This document shows positions 30,364 through 39,055 of a stretch of 41,072 nucleotides of DNA, piece by piece (position 1 is the stretch's first letter; the number at the start of each line of letters is the position of its first letter). Position numbers and translations under genes: made by a program. This DNA is from Lutibacter sp. (GTDB taxonomy: Bacteria; Bacteroidota; Bacteroidia; Flavobacteriales; Flavobacteriaceae). The stretch lies in assembly GCA_002733665.1 (NCBI GenBank), contig NVWM01000032.1, positions 1 to 41,072 of the forward strand. Reading direction: 5' to 3'. The notes beneath the pieces are model-generated. The model had not been told where the DNA came from. It ran no database searches and was given only the letters and a program-made list of their open reading frames with translations.

Positions 30364-31617
30364 ATGAAGTTCTGGAAAAAATACTCTTCAAAAGAATTAT
30401 CTCAAAAAATAAATCAAGCCATAAAATCTAACGTAAATTTTTCTACAGATGTTTCGTTAGGTTATCCTGCTTCAAAATTAGACGGAAATGTATTTTATGA
30501 CAATGCTCCTTTTCTTAAAGACGCACCGTTATTAAAAGCGTTTGTAGCAAACCCAAATCATATAGGATGTCATACAATTGGTGAGTCTGAACGTGCTTTT
30601 AAAGGCACTCACGAGTTAGAACGAGAAGCTTTAAATGTACTTGCTGTTGATATTTTTAACTGTGAGACAAACGCGTATGATGGCTATATTGCTACAGGAG
30701 GAACAGAAGCCAACATTCAAGCACTTTGGGTTTACAGAAACTATTTTGTAAATAATTTTAATGCTTCTTTTGATGAAATTGCAATTGTTTCTTCTGAAGA
30801 TACTCATTACTCTATCCCTAAAGGGTCAAACTTATTGGGAATAAAAAACCTTTCTATTCCTGTAGATTTTGAAACAAGATTGATTGATCGAGATGTACTA
30901 AAAAATGCTATCGAAAAAGCAAAAAACAGTGGTAAAAAATATTTTATAGTTGTTTCAAATATGGGAACAACAATGTTTGGATCAATAGATGACCCAAATC
31001 TTTTTGCAGAAGTATTATCAGAACAAAAAGTTGAATTTAAAATTCATATTGATGGTGCTTTTGGTGGATTTATTTATCCGTTTAATAAAGAAAGGCAAGC
31101 TATTGACTTTAGCAACCCTCATATAAGCTCTATTACTATTGATGCGCATAAAATGTTGCAAGCACCTTATGGAACTGGCGTTTTCTTATCTAGAAAAGAA
31201 TTGATTCACAACGTGTTAACTAAAGAAGCACAGTATGTAAACGGTATGGATTTGACCTTGTGCGGAAGTCGTTCTGGAGCAAATGCTTTGGCAGTTTGGA
31301 TGATTTTATTTAGTTATGGTCCTCATCGTTGGTTTGAAAAAATCAATATTTTATTGATGCGTACGAAATGGCTTTGTGAACAGTTAGACTTACTTGGAAT
31401 TGAATATTATCATCATCCAAAGATGAATATTGTAACGATGAAATCTACTAAAATTTCAAAAAATATTGAAGAGAAATTTGATTTAGTTCCTGAAACTCAC
31501 GACGGGAACAATAAGTGGTACAAAATCGTAATTATGGATCATGTAGAAATCAATCACTTAGAAGATTTATTGGATTGTATTAAAAAATCTTGGACTGAAG
31601 AACCTGAGTTTCAATAA
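30364..31617 (+). CDS. Pyridoxal-phosphate-dependent group II decarboxylase
   Basis: 417 residues. The fold-type I decarboxylase core shows ATGGTEANIQALWVYR, SSEDTHYSIPKGSNLLG, the HIDGAFGGF aspartate that pairs with the pyridine nitrogen, and the PLP-binding K263 in TIDAHKML. It acts on an amino acid (histidine, tyrosine, glutamate or aspartate type), but the substrate pocket cannot be resolved here. Starting at position 1 it lacks any signal peptide, so it is cytoplasmic. It is a stand-alone plus-strand gene between leftward blocks and is followed by dispersed repeats. Confidence 0.86.
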   Translation: MKFWKKYSSKELSQKINQAIKSNVNFSTDVSLGYPASKLDGNVFYDNAPFLKDAPLLKAFVANPNHIGCHTIGESERAFKGTHELEREALNVLAVDIFNCETNAYDGYIATGGTEANIQALWVYRNYFVNNFNASFDEIAIVSSEDTHYSIPKGSNLLGIKNLSIPVDFETRLIDRDVLKNAIEKAKNSGKKYFIVVSNMGTTMFGSIDDPNLFAEVLSEQKVEFKIHIDGAFGGFIYPFNKERQAIDFSNPHISSITIDAHKMLQAPYGTGVFLSRKELIHNVLTKEAQYVNGMDLTLCGSRSGANALAVWMILFSYGPHRWFEKINILLMRTKWLCEQLDLLGIEYYHHPKMNIVTMKSTKISKNIEEKFDLVPETHDGNNKWYKIVIMDHVEINHLEDLLDCIKKSWTEEPEFQ

Positions 31618-31660
31618 ATAATAGTTTAGTCCATGACAAAAAATATCAAATCCTATTTTA

Positions 31661-31742
31661 ATGTCTGGTCGAGCGGAGTCGAGATCTTGTTTTTACTGGT
31701 AATCACGTTGAAAACAACCTCTCGACTCCGCTCGAGAAGACA
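31661..31742. repeat. Long inverted repeat, GTCGAG-type intergenic element, copy 2
   Basis: Arms 31661-31684 and 31720-31742 share the core GTCGAGCGGAGTCGAGA and complement. The left arm is identical over 24 nt to that at 338-361. The A/T-rich centre differs in sequence between the copies, while the arms are conserved. Confidence 0.88.
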
Positions 31743-31834
31743 CTTGATTGTTTTGGTAAAGTGCTGAATGTAAATGGATTAAATAATAAATACTGATTTT
31801 TGTCAAGTACTAAAAATAATAGTTAAAAAAATCA

Positions 31835-31884
31835 CGTCAGTTCGAGTGATTTTTTGATTGAAATGAAAAAAAATGTATCGAGAA
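31835..31884 (+). repeat. CGTCAGTTCGAG-type dispersed repeat
   Basis: CGTCAGTTCGAGTGATTTTT ... GTATCGAGAA is a near-copy of 4561-4615, with a few base changes and a slightly shorter centre. Confidence 0.8.
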
Positions 31885-31919
31885 TAATAATTTTTCAATC
31901 CTAAATCACAAGGAGTTAA

Positions 31920-32531
31920 TTAACTTTCTTGTTTAGGGAAAACTCTTTTATTAAATACTAATAAAATTCCAACTCCGCAAGAAATAGCAAAATCTGCTAC
32001 ATTAAAAATTGCGTTGAAAAAAGTGAAGGTTTTACCACCAACAAAAGGCATCCAAGAAGGAAAAGTGCCATTTTCAATAAATGGAAAGTAGAACATATCT
32101 ACTACTTTTCCATGAAATAATGTTCCGTAAGTTTCATCAGCAAATAAAGTTGCAATTTGACCTCTTCCAATAGGCGTGTCGAAGATAATTCCGTAGAAAA
32201 TAGAGTCAATAATATTTCCAAATGCTCCTGCAAAAATTAGTGCAATTGCAAATGTGAGTAATTTTGAGGCGTTTTCTTTTACTGAAGACCATAACCAATA
32301 ACCAATTCCTGAAATAGCAATTAAACGAAATAAGGTTAAAAATAATTTCCCTGTTTTCCCTCCAAACTCAAATCCCCAAGCCATTCCATTGTTTTCAACA
32401 AATCGAATTCTTGCCCAATCTAAACCAAGAATATTAATTTCTTCACCTAAATAAAAATGTGTTTTCATATAGATTTTTGAGAGTTGATCTATCAGTAAAA
32501 CAATAAAAATGACAAAAATGGCTTTTTTCAA
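31920..32531 (-). CDS. lspA: Lipoprotein signal peptidase (signal peptidase II)
   Basis: 203 residues, longer than the usual 160-170 because of extra loop sequence, as is common in Bacteroidota. It has four membrane helices. Signatures are DQLSKIYMK, RFVENNGMAWG, AFGNIIDSIFYG with one catalytic Asp, and FNVADFAISCGVG with the second. It cleaves prolipoproteins after lipidation and acts in the inner membrane; the several lipoproteins in this window are its clients. It is separated from the DksA-like gene by 15 nt, in a likely ileS-(DksA-like)-lspA operon. Confidence 0.94.
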   Translation of the reverse strand: MKKAIFVIFIVLLIDQLSKIYMKTHFYLGEEINILGLDWARIRFVENNGMAWGFEFGGKTGKLFLTLFRLIAISGIGYWLWSSVKENASKLLTFAIALIFAGAFGNIIDSIFYGIIFDTPIGRGQIATLFADETYGTLFHGKVVDMFYFPFIENGTFPSWMPFVGGKTFTFFNAIFNVADFAISCGVGILLVFNKRVFPKQES

Positions 32532-32546
32532 TGGTTATCTATTTTA

Positions 32547-32924
32547 CTATTGCATTTTCTTAGCCTCAATACTTAAAGTAGCATGTGGAACTAATTTTAA
32601 ACGTTCTTTTTGAATCAATTTTCCGGTAACTCTACAGATACCGTACGTTCCGTTTTCAATTCTTGATAAGGCATTATTCAAGTCGCGAATAAATTTTTCT
32701 TGGCGTATTGCCAATTGTACATTTGCTTCTTTACTCATTGTTTCAGAACCTGCTTCAAACGATTTAAATGTTGGTGAAGTATCTTCTGTTCCATTATTGC
32801 TATCATTTCTAAATGAATCGTTAAGCAAATCTAGATCTACCTGTGCATGTGCAATTTTAGCCGATATAATTTCTTTAAATTCTGCTAAATCTTTATCTGA
32901 ATATTTAGTTGAGGTGTTTTCCAT
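32547..32924 (-). CDS. TraR/DksA-family protein with degenerate zinc finger
   Basis: 125 residues. A long N-terminal coiled-coil region with acidic residues is followed by the TraR/DksA-like C-terminus IENGTYGICRVTGKLIQKERL. Of the four zinc cysteines of the C4 motif, only C97 is present: position 100 is Thr, and positions 118 and 121 are Ser and Ala. Otherwise the pattern (YGIC..TGK.I..ERL..VPHATLSIEA) is intact. It may bind RNA polymerase without zinc or act in a different complex. It lies between ileS and lspA. Confidence 0.85.
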   Translation of the reverse strand: MENTSTKYSDKDLAEFKEIISAKIAHAQVDLDLLNDSFRNDSNNGTEDTSPTFKSFEAGSETMSKEANVQLAIRQEKFIRDLNNALSRIENGTYGICRVTGKLIQKERLKLVPHATLSIEAKKMQ

Positions 32925-32929
32925 AGTTT

Positions 32930-35900
32930 TTAATTTTTCTCTATTAATATTTTTGTTTCTACATCGTCAAAAGCAATTTCTGTACCGTTTTTTAGAACTT
33001 CTACAAAAACCAACTCGTTTGTCAATGTTTCGTTCTTAATATATGACTCATTTGATAAGATTGCTTCTTCTAAAATAGTATTTTTTTCAATTGTCAGTTT
33101 GATTTTATCAATCACATCAAAACCTGAATCTTTTCGTAAATTCTGTACTCTATTTATCAATTCACGAGCATTTCCTTCTTTTCGTAACTCATCGGTAATT
33201 GTGATATCTAAAGCAACTGTTAATCCTCCTTGATTGGTTACGAGCCAACCTTCAATATCTTGCGTTGATATCTCAACTTCATCAATAGACAATTTTACAA
33301 AATTATCATTAATTTTTAGCTTAATTTCTCCTTCTTTTTCAATTTTGTTGATATCTTCTTGATTGAAGTTTTTTACTTGCGCTCCAATTAATCCCATTTG
33401 CTTACCATACTTAGGGCCTAAAACTTTAAAATTTGGTTTTATATTTTTTACAAGGATATCAGAAGCGTCATCAATTAATTCAATTTCTTTCACATTTACT
33501 TCAGAAATAATAAGATTCTGAATTGCAAGAATATCTTCTCTTTCTTGGATGTCCAAAATAGGAATCATCACTCTTTGTAATGGTTGACGCACTTTAATCA
33601 TTTCCTTTTTTCTCAATGATAATACCATTGAAGATATTTTTTGTGCCTTCTGCATTTTACGCTCCAAATCAGCGTCAATCAATGAAACATTAGATTTTGG
33701 AAATTCTTCTAAATGCACTGATTCTAATCCTTTTCCTGATACTGATGTCAAATCTTTATAAAGATTATCCATAAAGAAAGGTGCAATAGGTGAAGCTAAT
33801 TTAGCAACCGTCAACATACACGTATATAGTGTTTGATATGCTGATATTTTGTCTTGCTGATAATCTCCTTTCCAAAAACGTCTCCTACTCAATCTCACAA
33901 ACCAGTTACTCAAATTTTCTGTAACAAAATTTTGAATTCCACGTGCTGCTTTAGTCGGCTCAAAATCATCAAAACTTTCTTCAACATATTGTATCAAGGT
34001 ATTCAATTCTGACAAAATCCAACGATCAATTTCTGGTCTATCTTGTATTGCTATTTCATCTTCAGCATAGGTAAATTTATCAATGTTAGCATACAAAGTA
34101 AAGAAAGAATAGGTATTGTATAAAGTTCCAAAAAACTTACGTCTAACTTCATCTATACCATCAACATCAAACTTTAAGTTATCCCAAGGATTGGCGTTTG
34201 AAATCATATACCAACGTGTAGCATCTGCACCGTATTTATCCATCGTTTCAAAAGGATCAACTCCATTTCCAAGACGTTTAGACATTTTCTTACCGTGTTT
34301 GTCTAAAACGAGTCCGTTAGAAACAACATTTTTATATGCCATTGAATCAAAGACAAGTGTTCCGATTGCGTGTTGCGTATAAAACCATCCACGAGTTTGA
34401 TCTACACCTTCTGCAATAAAATCGGCTGGAAAGGCCTTTTTATCATCTATTAATTCTTTATTTTCAAATGGATAATGCCATTGTGCATAAGGCATTGAAC
34501 CTGAATCAAACCATACATCAATCAAATCTGCTTCACGATTCATTGGTTTTCCTGAAGGAGAAACTAGTGTAATCTGATCAACAATATTTTTATGTAAGTC
34601 AATTTTATCGTAGTTTTCTTTAGACATGTTACCGACTTCAAAATCAGCATAAATATCTTTCTCTAAAACTCCTGCTTTTATTGCAAGTAACATTTCAGAT
34701 TTCAACTCTTCAACAGAGCCAATAATTATTTCTTCTGTTCCATCTTCTGTTCTCCAAATTGGCAATGGAATTCCCCAATATCTCGAACGAGAAAGGTTCC
34801 AATCATTTGCGTTTTTTAACCAATTTCCAAATCGCCCTTCTCCTGTAGATTTTGGTTTCCAATTGATTTGCGTATTCAGTTCATACATTCTATCACGCTT
34901 CTCAGTTACTTTGATAAACCAAGAGTCTAACGGATAGTATAAAATAGGCTTGTCAGTTCGCCAACAATGCGGATAACTGTGCTTATATTTTTCTACGTGA
35001 AATGCTTTATTTTCTTCTTTTAATTTGATGGCTAGTTCAACATCTATTGATCTTTCTGGTGCTTCGCCATCAGCATAATATTCGTTCTTCACATATTTTC
35101 CTGCAAATTCACCCATATCTTTGATAAATCTACCTTGCAAGTCTACCAATGGAACTAAATTTTCATTGTCGTCCATCACCAACATTGGTGGAACTTCAGG
35201 AGTTGCTTGCTTTGCAACCAGCGCATCATCAGCACCAAAAGTTGGCGCTGTATGTACGATTCCTGTACCATCTTCTGTCGTTACAAAGTCTCCAGAGATT
35301 ACTCTAAAAGCGTTTTCTGGATTTTGATATGGAAGTGTATATGGTAATAATTGCTCATATTTTACATCAACAAGATCTGCTCCTTTACATTCATCAGTAA
35401 TAAAAAACGGAATCTTTTTATCTCCTTCTTTATAGTTTTCTAATTCTGAAACTTCATCAATTTGATTATATTTCTTGCCAAATTGTTTTCCTAGTAATGC
35501 TTTCGCAAGAATTAAATTTACTGGTTTAAAAGTATATTGATTAAATGTCTTTATAAGTACGTAGTCTATCTTTTTACCAACAGTTAGTGCTGTATTTGAA
35601 GGAAGTGTCCAGGGAGTTGTTGTCCATGCTAAAAAGTGCACATCACCATCAACATCTTTAAAAGAATTATTAAAGGTTTCTTTTTTTGCTAGAAACTGTG
35701 CTACAACCGTTGTGTCAGTTATGTCTTGATATGCTCCAGGCTGATTGATTTCATGTGAACTTAATCCTGTACCTGCTTTTGGAGAATATGGTTGAATTGT
35801 ATACCCTTTATAAAGTAAATCTTTATTATATATCTGTTTTAAAAGCCACCAAACCGTTTCCATGTATTTAGAATGGTATGTTACATAAGGGTCGTTCATA

Positions 35901-36334
35901 TCAACCCAATGTCCCATCTGTTTGGTAAGGTTTTCCCAAACATCGGTATAACGCATAACCGCTTTTCTACAAGCATCGTTATATTCTTCTACTGATATTT
36001 TTTTACCAATGTCTTCTTTAGTGATTCCAAGCTCTTTTTCAACACCTAACTCTATTGGAAGACCATGCGTGTCCCAACCTGCTTTACGCTTTACTTGAAA
36101 GCCTTGTAAGGTCTTATATCGGCAAAAAATATCTTTAATTGCACGACCCATAACGTGATGAATTCCTGGCAATCCATTTGCAGAAGGTGGTCCTTCAAAA
36201 AATACAAATGGTTTGTTTCCTTCTCGTGTAGTTATACTTTTTTCAAATATTGAATTTTCTTCCCAAAAATTAAGCGTTTCTTTTGCTACTTTTGGAAGAT
36301 TTAACCCTTTATATTCTTTGAATTTTTTGCTCAT
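32930..36334 (-). CDS. ileS: Isoleucyl-tRNA synthetase
   Basis: 1134 residues from the ATG at 36334; a 6-codon upstream extension is possible. Class I signatures are NGLPGIHH (residues 53-60) in the HIGH position and KMSKR (683-687). The CP1 editing domain shows TTPWTLPSNT and GTGIVHTAPTFGADD. The C-terminal part lacks the zinc-ribbon of short bacterial IleS, and length matches the eukaryotic-like long form. That type is associated in other bacteria with mupirocin tolerance, an inference here. Probably first gene of an operon with the DksA-like gene (5-nt gap) and lspA. Confidence 0.96.
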   Translation of the reverse strand: MSKKFKEYKGLNLPKVAKETLNFWEENSIFEKSITTREGNKPFVFFEGPPSANGLPGIHHVMGRAIKDIFCRYKTLQGFQVKRKAGWDTHGLPIELGVEKELGITKEDIGKKISVEEYNDACRKAVMRYTDVWENLTKQMGHWVDMNDPYVTYHSKYMETVWWLLKQIYNKDLLYKGYTIQPYSPKAGTGLSSHEINQPGAYQDITDTTVVAQFLAKKETFNNSFKDVDGDVHFLAWTTTPWTLPSNTALTVGKKIDYVLIKTFNQYTFKPVNLILAKALLGKQFGKKYNQIDEVSELENYKEGDKKIPFFITDECKGADLVDVKYEQLLPYTLPYQNPENAFRVISGDFVTTEDGTGIVHTAPTFGADDALVAKQATPEVPPMLVMDDNENLVPLVDLQGRFIKDMGEFAGKYVKNEYYADGEAPERSIDVELAIKLKEENKAFHVEKYKHSYPHCWRTDKPILYYPLDSWFIKVTEKRDRMYELNTQINWKPKSTGEGRFGNWLKNANDWNLSRSRYWGIPLPIWRTEDGTEEIIIGSVEELKSEMLLAIKAGVLEKDIYADFEVGNMSKENYDKIDLHKNIVDQITLVSPSGKPMNREADLIDVWFDSGSMPYAQWHYPFENKELIDDKKAFPADFIAEGVDQTRGWFYTQHAIGTLVFDSMAYKNVVSNGLVLDKHGKKMSKRLGNGVDPFETMDKYGADATRWYMISNANPWDNLKFDVDGIDEVRRKFFGTLYNTYSFFTLYANIDKFTYAEDEIAIQDRPEIDRWILSELNTLIQYVEESFDDFEPTKAARGIQNFVTENLSNWFVRLSRRRFWKGDYQQDKISAYQTLYTCMLTVAKLASPIAPFFMDNLYKDLTSVSGKGLESVHLEEFPKSNVSLIDADLERKMQKAQKISSMVLSLRKKEMIKVRQPLQRVMIPILDIQEREDILAIQNLIISEVNVKEIELIDDASDILVKNIKPNFKVLGPKYGKQMGLIGAQVKNFNQEDINKIEKEGEIKLKINDNFVKLSIDEVEISTQDIEGWLVTNQGGLTVALDITITDELRKEGNARELINRVQNLRKDSGFDVIDKIKLTIEKNTILEEAILSNESYIKNETLTNELVFVEVLKNGTEIAFDDVETKILIEKN

Positions 36335-36405
36335 CACTTGCTTTCTAATCAATTAGTCTGCGAAATTACATATTTTACTCTTTATTCCTTAATTTTTAAA
36401 GCGAA

Positions 36406-36436
36406 AAAAAGCGTCTATTAGAAATAGACGCTTTTT
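36406..36436 (-). terminator. Intrinsic terminator downstream of the OmpA-family gene
   Basis: GCGTCTATT (36411-36419) pairs with AATAGACGC (36423-36431), extended by flanking A5/T5, with a T-run on the minus strand. It lies 21 nt past the stop of the OmpA-family gene and before ileS. Confidence 0.88.
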
Positions 36437-36457
36437 AATGTTTTTAGATAAGATGTT

Positions 36458-38080
36458 TTATCTGCTTAAGATTTCAGGGTTTTTAATAACAAACTCTGTT
36501 CTTCTATTTAATTGATGTTCTACTTCACTACATTTTACGTTGTCTACACACCCATTTACTGGTTGATATTCTCCATATCCTTTTGCAGAAATTTTATCCC
36601 AAGTTATTCCTCCTTTGCTTATAATCCAATTAACGGTAGATTTAGCTCTTCTTTCTGATAAGGCCTCATTATATTTGTCTGATGCTCTACTGTCTGTATG
36701 AGAACCTCCTTCTATAATTAATCCCGGATATTTCTTCATAACTCGTATTACTTTTTCAAGTTCTATCGCTGCATCAGGTCGAATAAATGATTTGTCTAAA
36801 TCAAAGTATATTGGATCAATTTTAATCAATAACTTATCTCCAGAAACAATGAAATCATCATCTACAAGAATTAGGGACAAACTTAATTCTAAATCTGCTT
36901 CGTTCGAAGTAATAAATTCTTCATCATCAGGTGTGTATGTTTTTTTCTCTCCAACAACCTTGTAATTTGCTTCACAAGCAACAACAAATTCGAATACTGC
37001 ATCATTCCCAACAACTACACTTTCAACTTTTTCACCATCTTTATACAAGGTAACAATTGCTTTAGGCAATAAAGCACCACTGTTTTTATCTCTTACAACT
37101 CCCTTTGCAACTTGTGCACAAACCATTGGCTCTTTTTCTAGTGGTTTTAATTCTTCAAAATAATAAATATCATCATCTCCTTTTCCACCATCTCTATTTG
37201 ATGAAAAGTGCCCTGTTTTCTTTCCAGACTGATATGCAAAGGCAAAATCATCTTTATTACTATTTATTGGTCTGCCTAAGTTTTTAGGTTCTTCTAAAAT
37301 ATCTTTATTCAAATCTGAAACATAAACATCTAAATTTCCATATCCAGTCAAATGACCATCAGTAGAAAAATAAAGTTCATTAGTATCTGATATGTATGGA
37401 AACATTTCTTTACCAGAAGTGTTTATTGATCCTCCTAAATTTTGTGGTTCTCCGTAAGTATCATCACTATTTACATCTACAACATATATATCAGTCAATC
37501 CATAACCATTTGGCATATCGGAAGTGAAATATAATTTGTTTTCTTCTTTATTTAAAGATGGATGACCAGTACTGTAATTATCATTATTAAAAGGCATTGC
37601 AGTAATAGCTGTCCATTCTCCATTATCTGTTATTGTTGCTTTATATAATTGTATCGTTCCCCAATCTTCATGTTCTCCAGCTTTTGCTTTTATTAATTTT
37701 CTACCATCAATAGCATTGTTTCTTGAAAAATATACTGTTTTACCATCTTTAGTAAATGCTACATTAGATTCGTGATATTTAGAGTTTATTACTTCAGAGA
37801 AATTCTCACTATCATTAATCTCGCCTTCAGAAGTAAGATTACCTGAATACAACTCTAAATAAGGTTGCTGGTTTTGTTTCCATTTTTTTCTTCTGATTGT
37901 ATTTTCAACCCTTTTTGTTGATGCGTAAATTGCTGTACTATCTCCAAGGTAGGTAACACCAAAGTCTGAATACTCAGTATTTACATCAAGGTTTTTAATT
38001 TTATAATTGTCAAATTGAGCGTTTATAAAAGCGCAACTAAACAATAGTAATATTAAGGAAAATTTTTTCATTTTTTTCAT
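36458..38080 (-). CDS. OmpA-family protein with PD40 propeller (PorE-like)
   Basis: 540 residues. The signal peptide MKKMKKFSLILLLFSCAFINAQ is followed by a beta-propeller with several PD40/WD40-like repeats (VAFTKDGKTVYFSRN; KLYFTSDMPNGYG; ELYFSTDGHLTGYG; GHFSSNRDGGKGDDDIYYFE). Then come a CarboxypepD-regulatory-like Ig domain (GVVRDKNSGALLPKAIVTLY) and a C-terminal OmpA peptidoglycan-binding domain (IYFDLDKSFIRPDA; GSHTDSRASDKYN). It likely anchors a T9SS-linked outer-membrane assembly. It is 9 nt from the PorP/SprF gene. Confidence 0.9.
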   Translation of the reverse strand: MKKMKKFSLILLLFSCAFINAQFDNYKIKNLDVNTEYSDFGVTYLGDSTAIYASTKRVENTIRRKKWKQNQQPYLELYSGNLTSEGEINDSENFSEVINSKYHESNVAFTKDGKTVYFSRNNAIDGRKLIKAKAGEHEDWGTIQLYKATITDNGEWTAITAMPFNNDNYSTGHPSLNKEENKLYFTSDMPNGYGLTDIYVVDVNSDDTYGEPQNLGGSINTSGKEMFPYISDTNELYFSTDGHLTGYGNLDVYVSDLNKDILEEPKNLGRPINSNKDDFAFAYQSGKKTGHFSSNRDGGKGDDDIYYFEELKPLEKEPMVCAQVAKGVVRDKNSGALLPKAIVTLYKDGEKVESVVVGNDAVFEFVVACEANYKVVGEKKTYTPDDEEFITSNEADLELSLSLILVDDDFIVSGDKLLIKIDPIYFDLDKSFIRPDAAIELEKVIRVMKKYPGLIIEGGSHTDSRASDKYNEALSERRAKSTVNWIISKGGITWDKISAKGYGEYQPVNGCVDNVKCSEVEHQLNRRTEFVIKNPEILSR

Positions 38081-38089
38081 TTTATATTA

Positions 38090-38995
38090 TTAGAAGAATC
38101 TAGGACTCTTTAATTTTTTTCGATTAAAGTCAAATAGCAACATTATTTCATGTGATCCAGAATTAAACTGTCCAAAATTAGATGTAGTATAATCATAAGC
38201 ATATCCAATTCGCATATCGTCAGAGATATTTAACCCAAAAATTGCACTTATTGAATCATCAAACCTATAACTTAGTCCAAGTTCAAACTTGTCATTAATT
38301 AATGCATTGGCAGATAAATCTAAAGAAACTGGAGCTCCAATTGCGGCTTTTACCATTGCAGAAGGTTTTAGTTTTACGTCATCTGAAATATCAAATACAT
38401 AACCAGTAGTAAAGAAATAATGCATTCTTTCAGAGGCTGTACTTACATTGCCATTACCTGATTCTAAATGTCTTGTTTCTAGAAAATTTGGAACAGATAA
38501 TCCTGCATAAAACTTTTGAGTATAATAATAAATACCAGCACCAAAATTTGGAGAAGATTTACTCAAAGGCTCATTCAAACTAGAGTCTGCTTCTAATCCT
38601 TCAAGGCTACGTACATTCAAAAATGAAAACCCTGCCTTCAAACCAAAAGCTAAATTTCCTTCTTCAGAAGTGTGAATAGTATATGAGAAATCTGCATACA
38701 CATTATCTTCTTTTGCAGGACCAATCTCATCATGAATTACAGAGAATCCTAATCCTACATTTTTACCAATTGGTGAGTGTATTGATAGTGTTAATGTTTC
38801 TGGTGCTCCATCAACTCCAACCCATTGTGTCCTTCCTAACATCCCCAAACTCAAAACACCTTTTGAACCTGCATATGCTGGATTCAGTACATTTTGATTG
38901 TACATATACTGTGTGTACTGTGGATCTTGTTGCCCAAAAACTGAGTTTAGAGACAACATAACCATTATTCCTACTAGTATTTTTATTTTCTTCAT
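38090..38995 (-). CDS. PorP/SprF-family type IX secretion membrane protein
   Basis: 301 residues with signal peptide ending SVFGQQ. It has the PorP/SprF start QDPQYTQYMYNQNVLNPAYAG and GMLGRTQWVGVDGAPETLT, and an all-beta outer-membrane fold. Family members work with particular large T9SS adhesins such as SprB. The pairing here with an upstream adhesin and a downstream OmpA/PD40 gene is the usual cassette. Confidence 0.93.
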   Translation of the reverse strand: MKKIKILVGIMVMLSLNSVFGQQDPQYTQYMYNQNVLNPAYAGSKGVLSLGMLGRTQWVGVDGAPETLTLSIHSPIGKNVGLGFSVIHDEIGPAKEDNVYADFSYTIHTSEEGNLAFGLKAGFSFLNVRSLEGLEADSSLNEPLSKSSPNFGAGIYYYTQKFYAGLSVPNFLETRHLESGNGNVSTASERMHYFFTTGYVFDISDDVKLKPSAMVKAAIGAPVSLDLSANALINDKFELGLSYRFDDSISAIFGLNISDDMRIGYAYDYTTSNFGQFNSGSHEIMLLFDFNRKKLKSPRFF

Positions 38996-39016
38996 AAAAT
39001 CATTTTAAAAGAATTA

Positions 39017-39048
39017 AGTAGCGTTTGTTTATTATAACAAACGCTACT
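39017..39048 (-). terminator. Hairpin between adhesin and porP-like gene
   Basis: Perfect 13-bp arms AGTAGCGTTTGTT (39017-39029) and AACAAACGCTACT (39036-39048) with a 6-nt loop. On the minus strand it is followed by only a short T-rich stretch, so it may attenuate rather than block read-through into the PorP gene. Confidence 0.65.
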
Positions 39049-39055
39049 AATTAGT

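Larger units (their letters stand above)
31618..31919. other. Repeat-filled intergenic region
   Basis: There is no gene in these 302 nt. It holds the second copy of the GTCGAG inverted repeat (31661-31742) and a CGTCAGTTCGAG-type repeat (31835-31884), between the convergent decarboxylase and lspA genes. Confidence 0.7.

Noticed and set aside
32930..36334. ileS as a horizontally acquired mupirocin-resistance gene
   Set aside because: The long eukaryotic-like form is normal for Bacteroidota, base composition matches the neighbours and it sits in a likely native operon.
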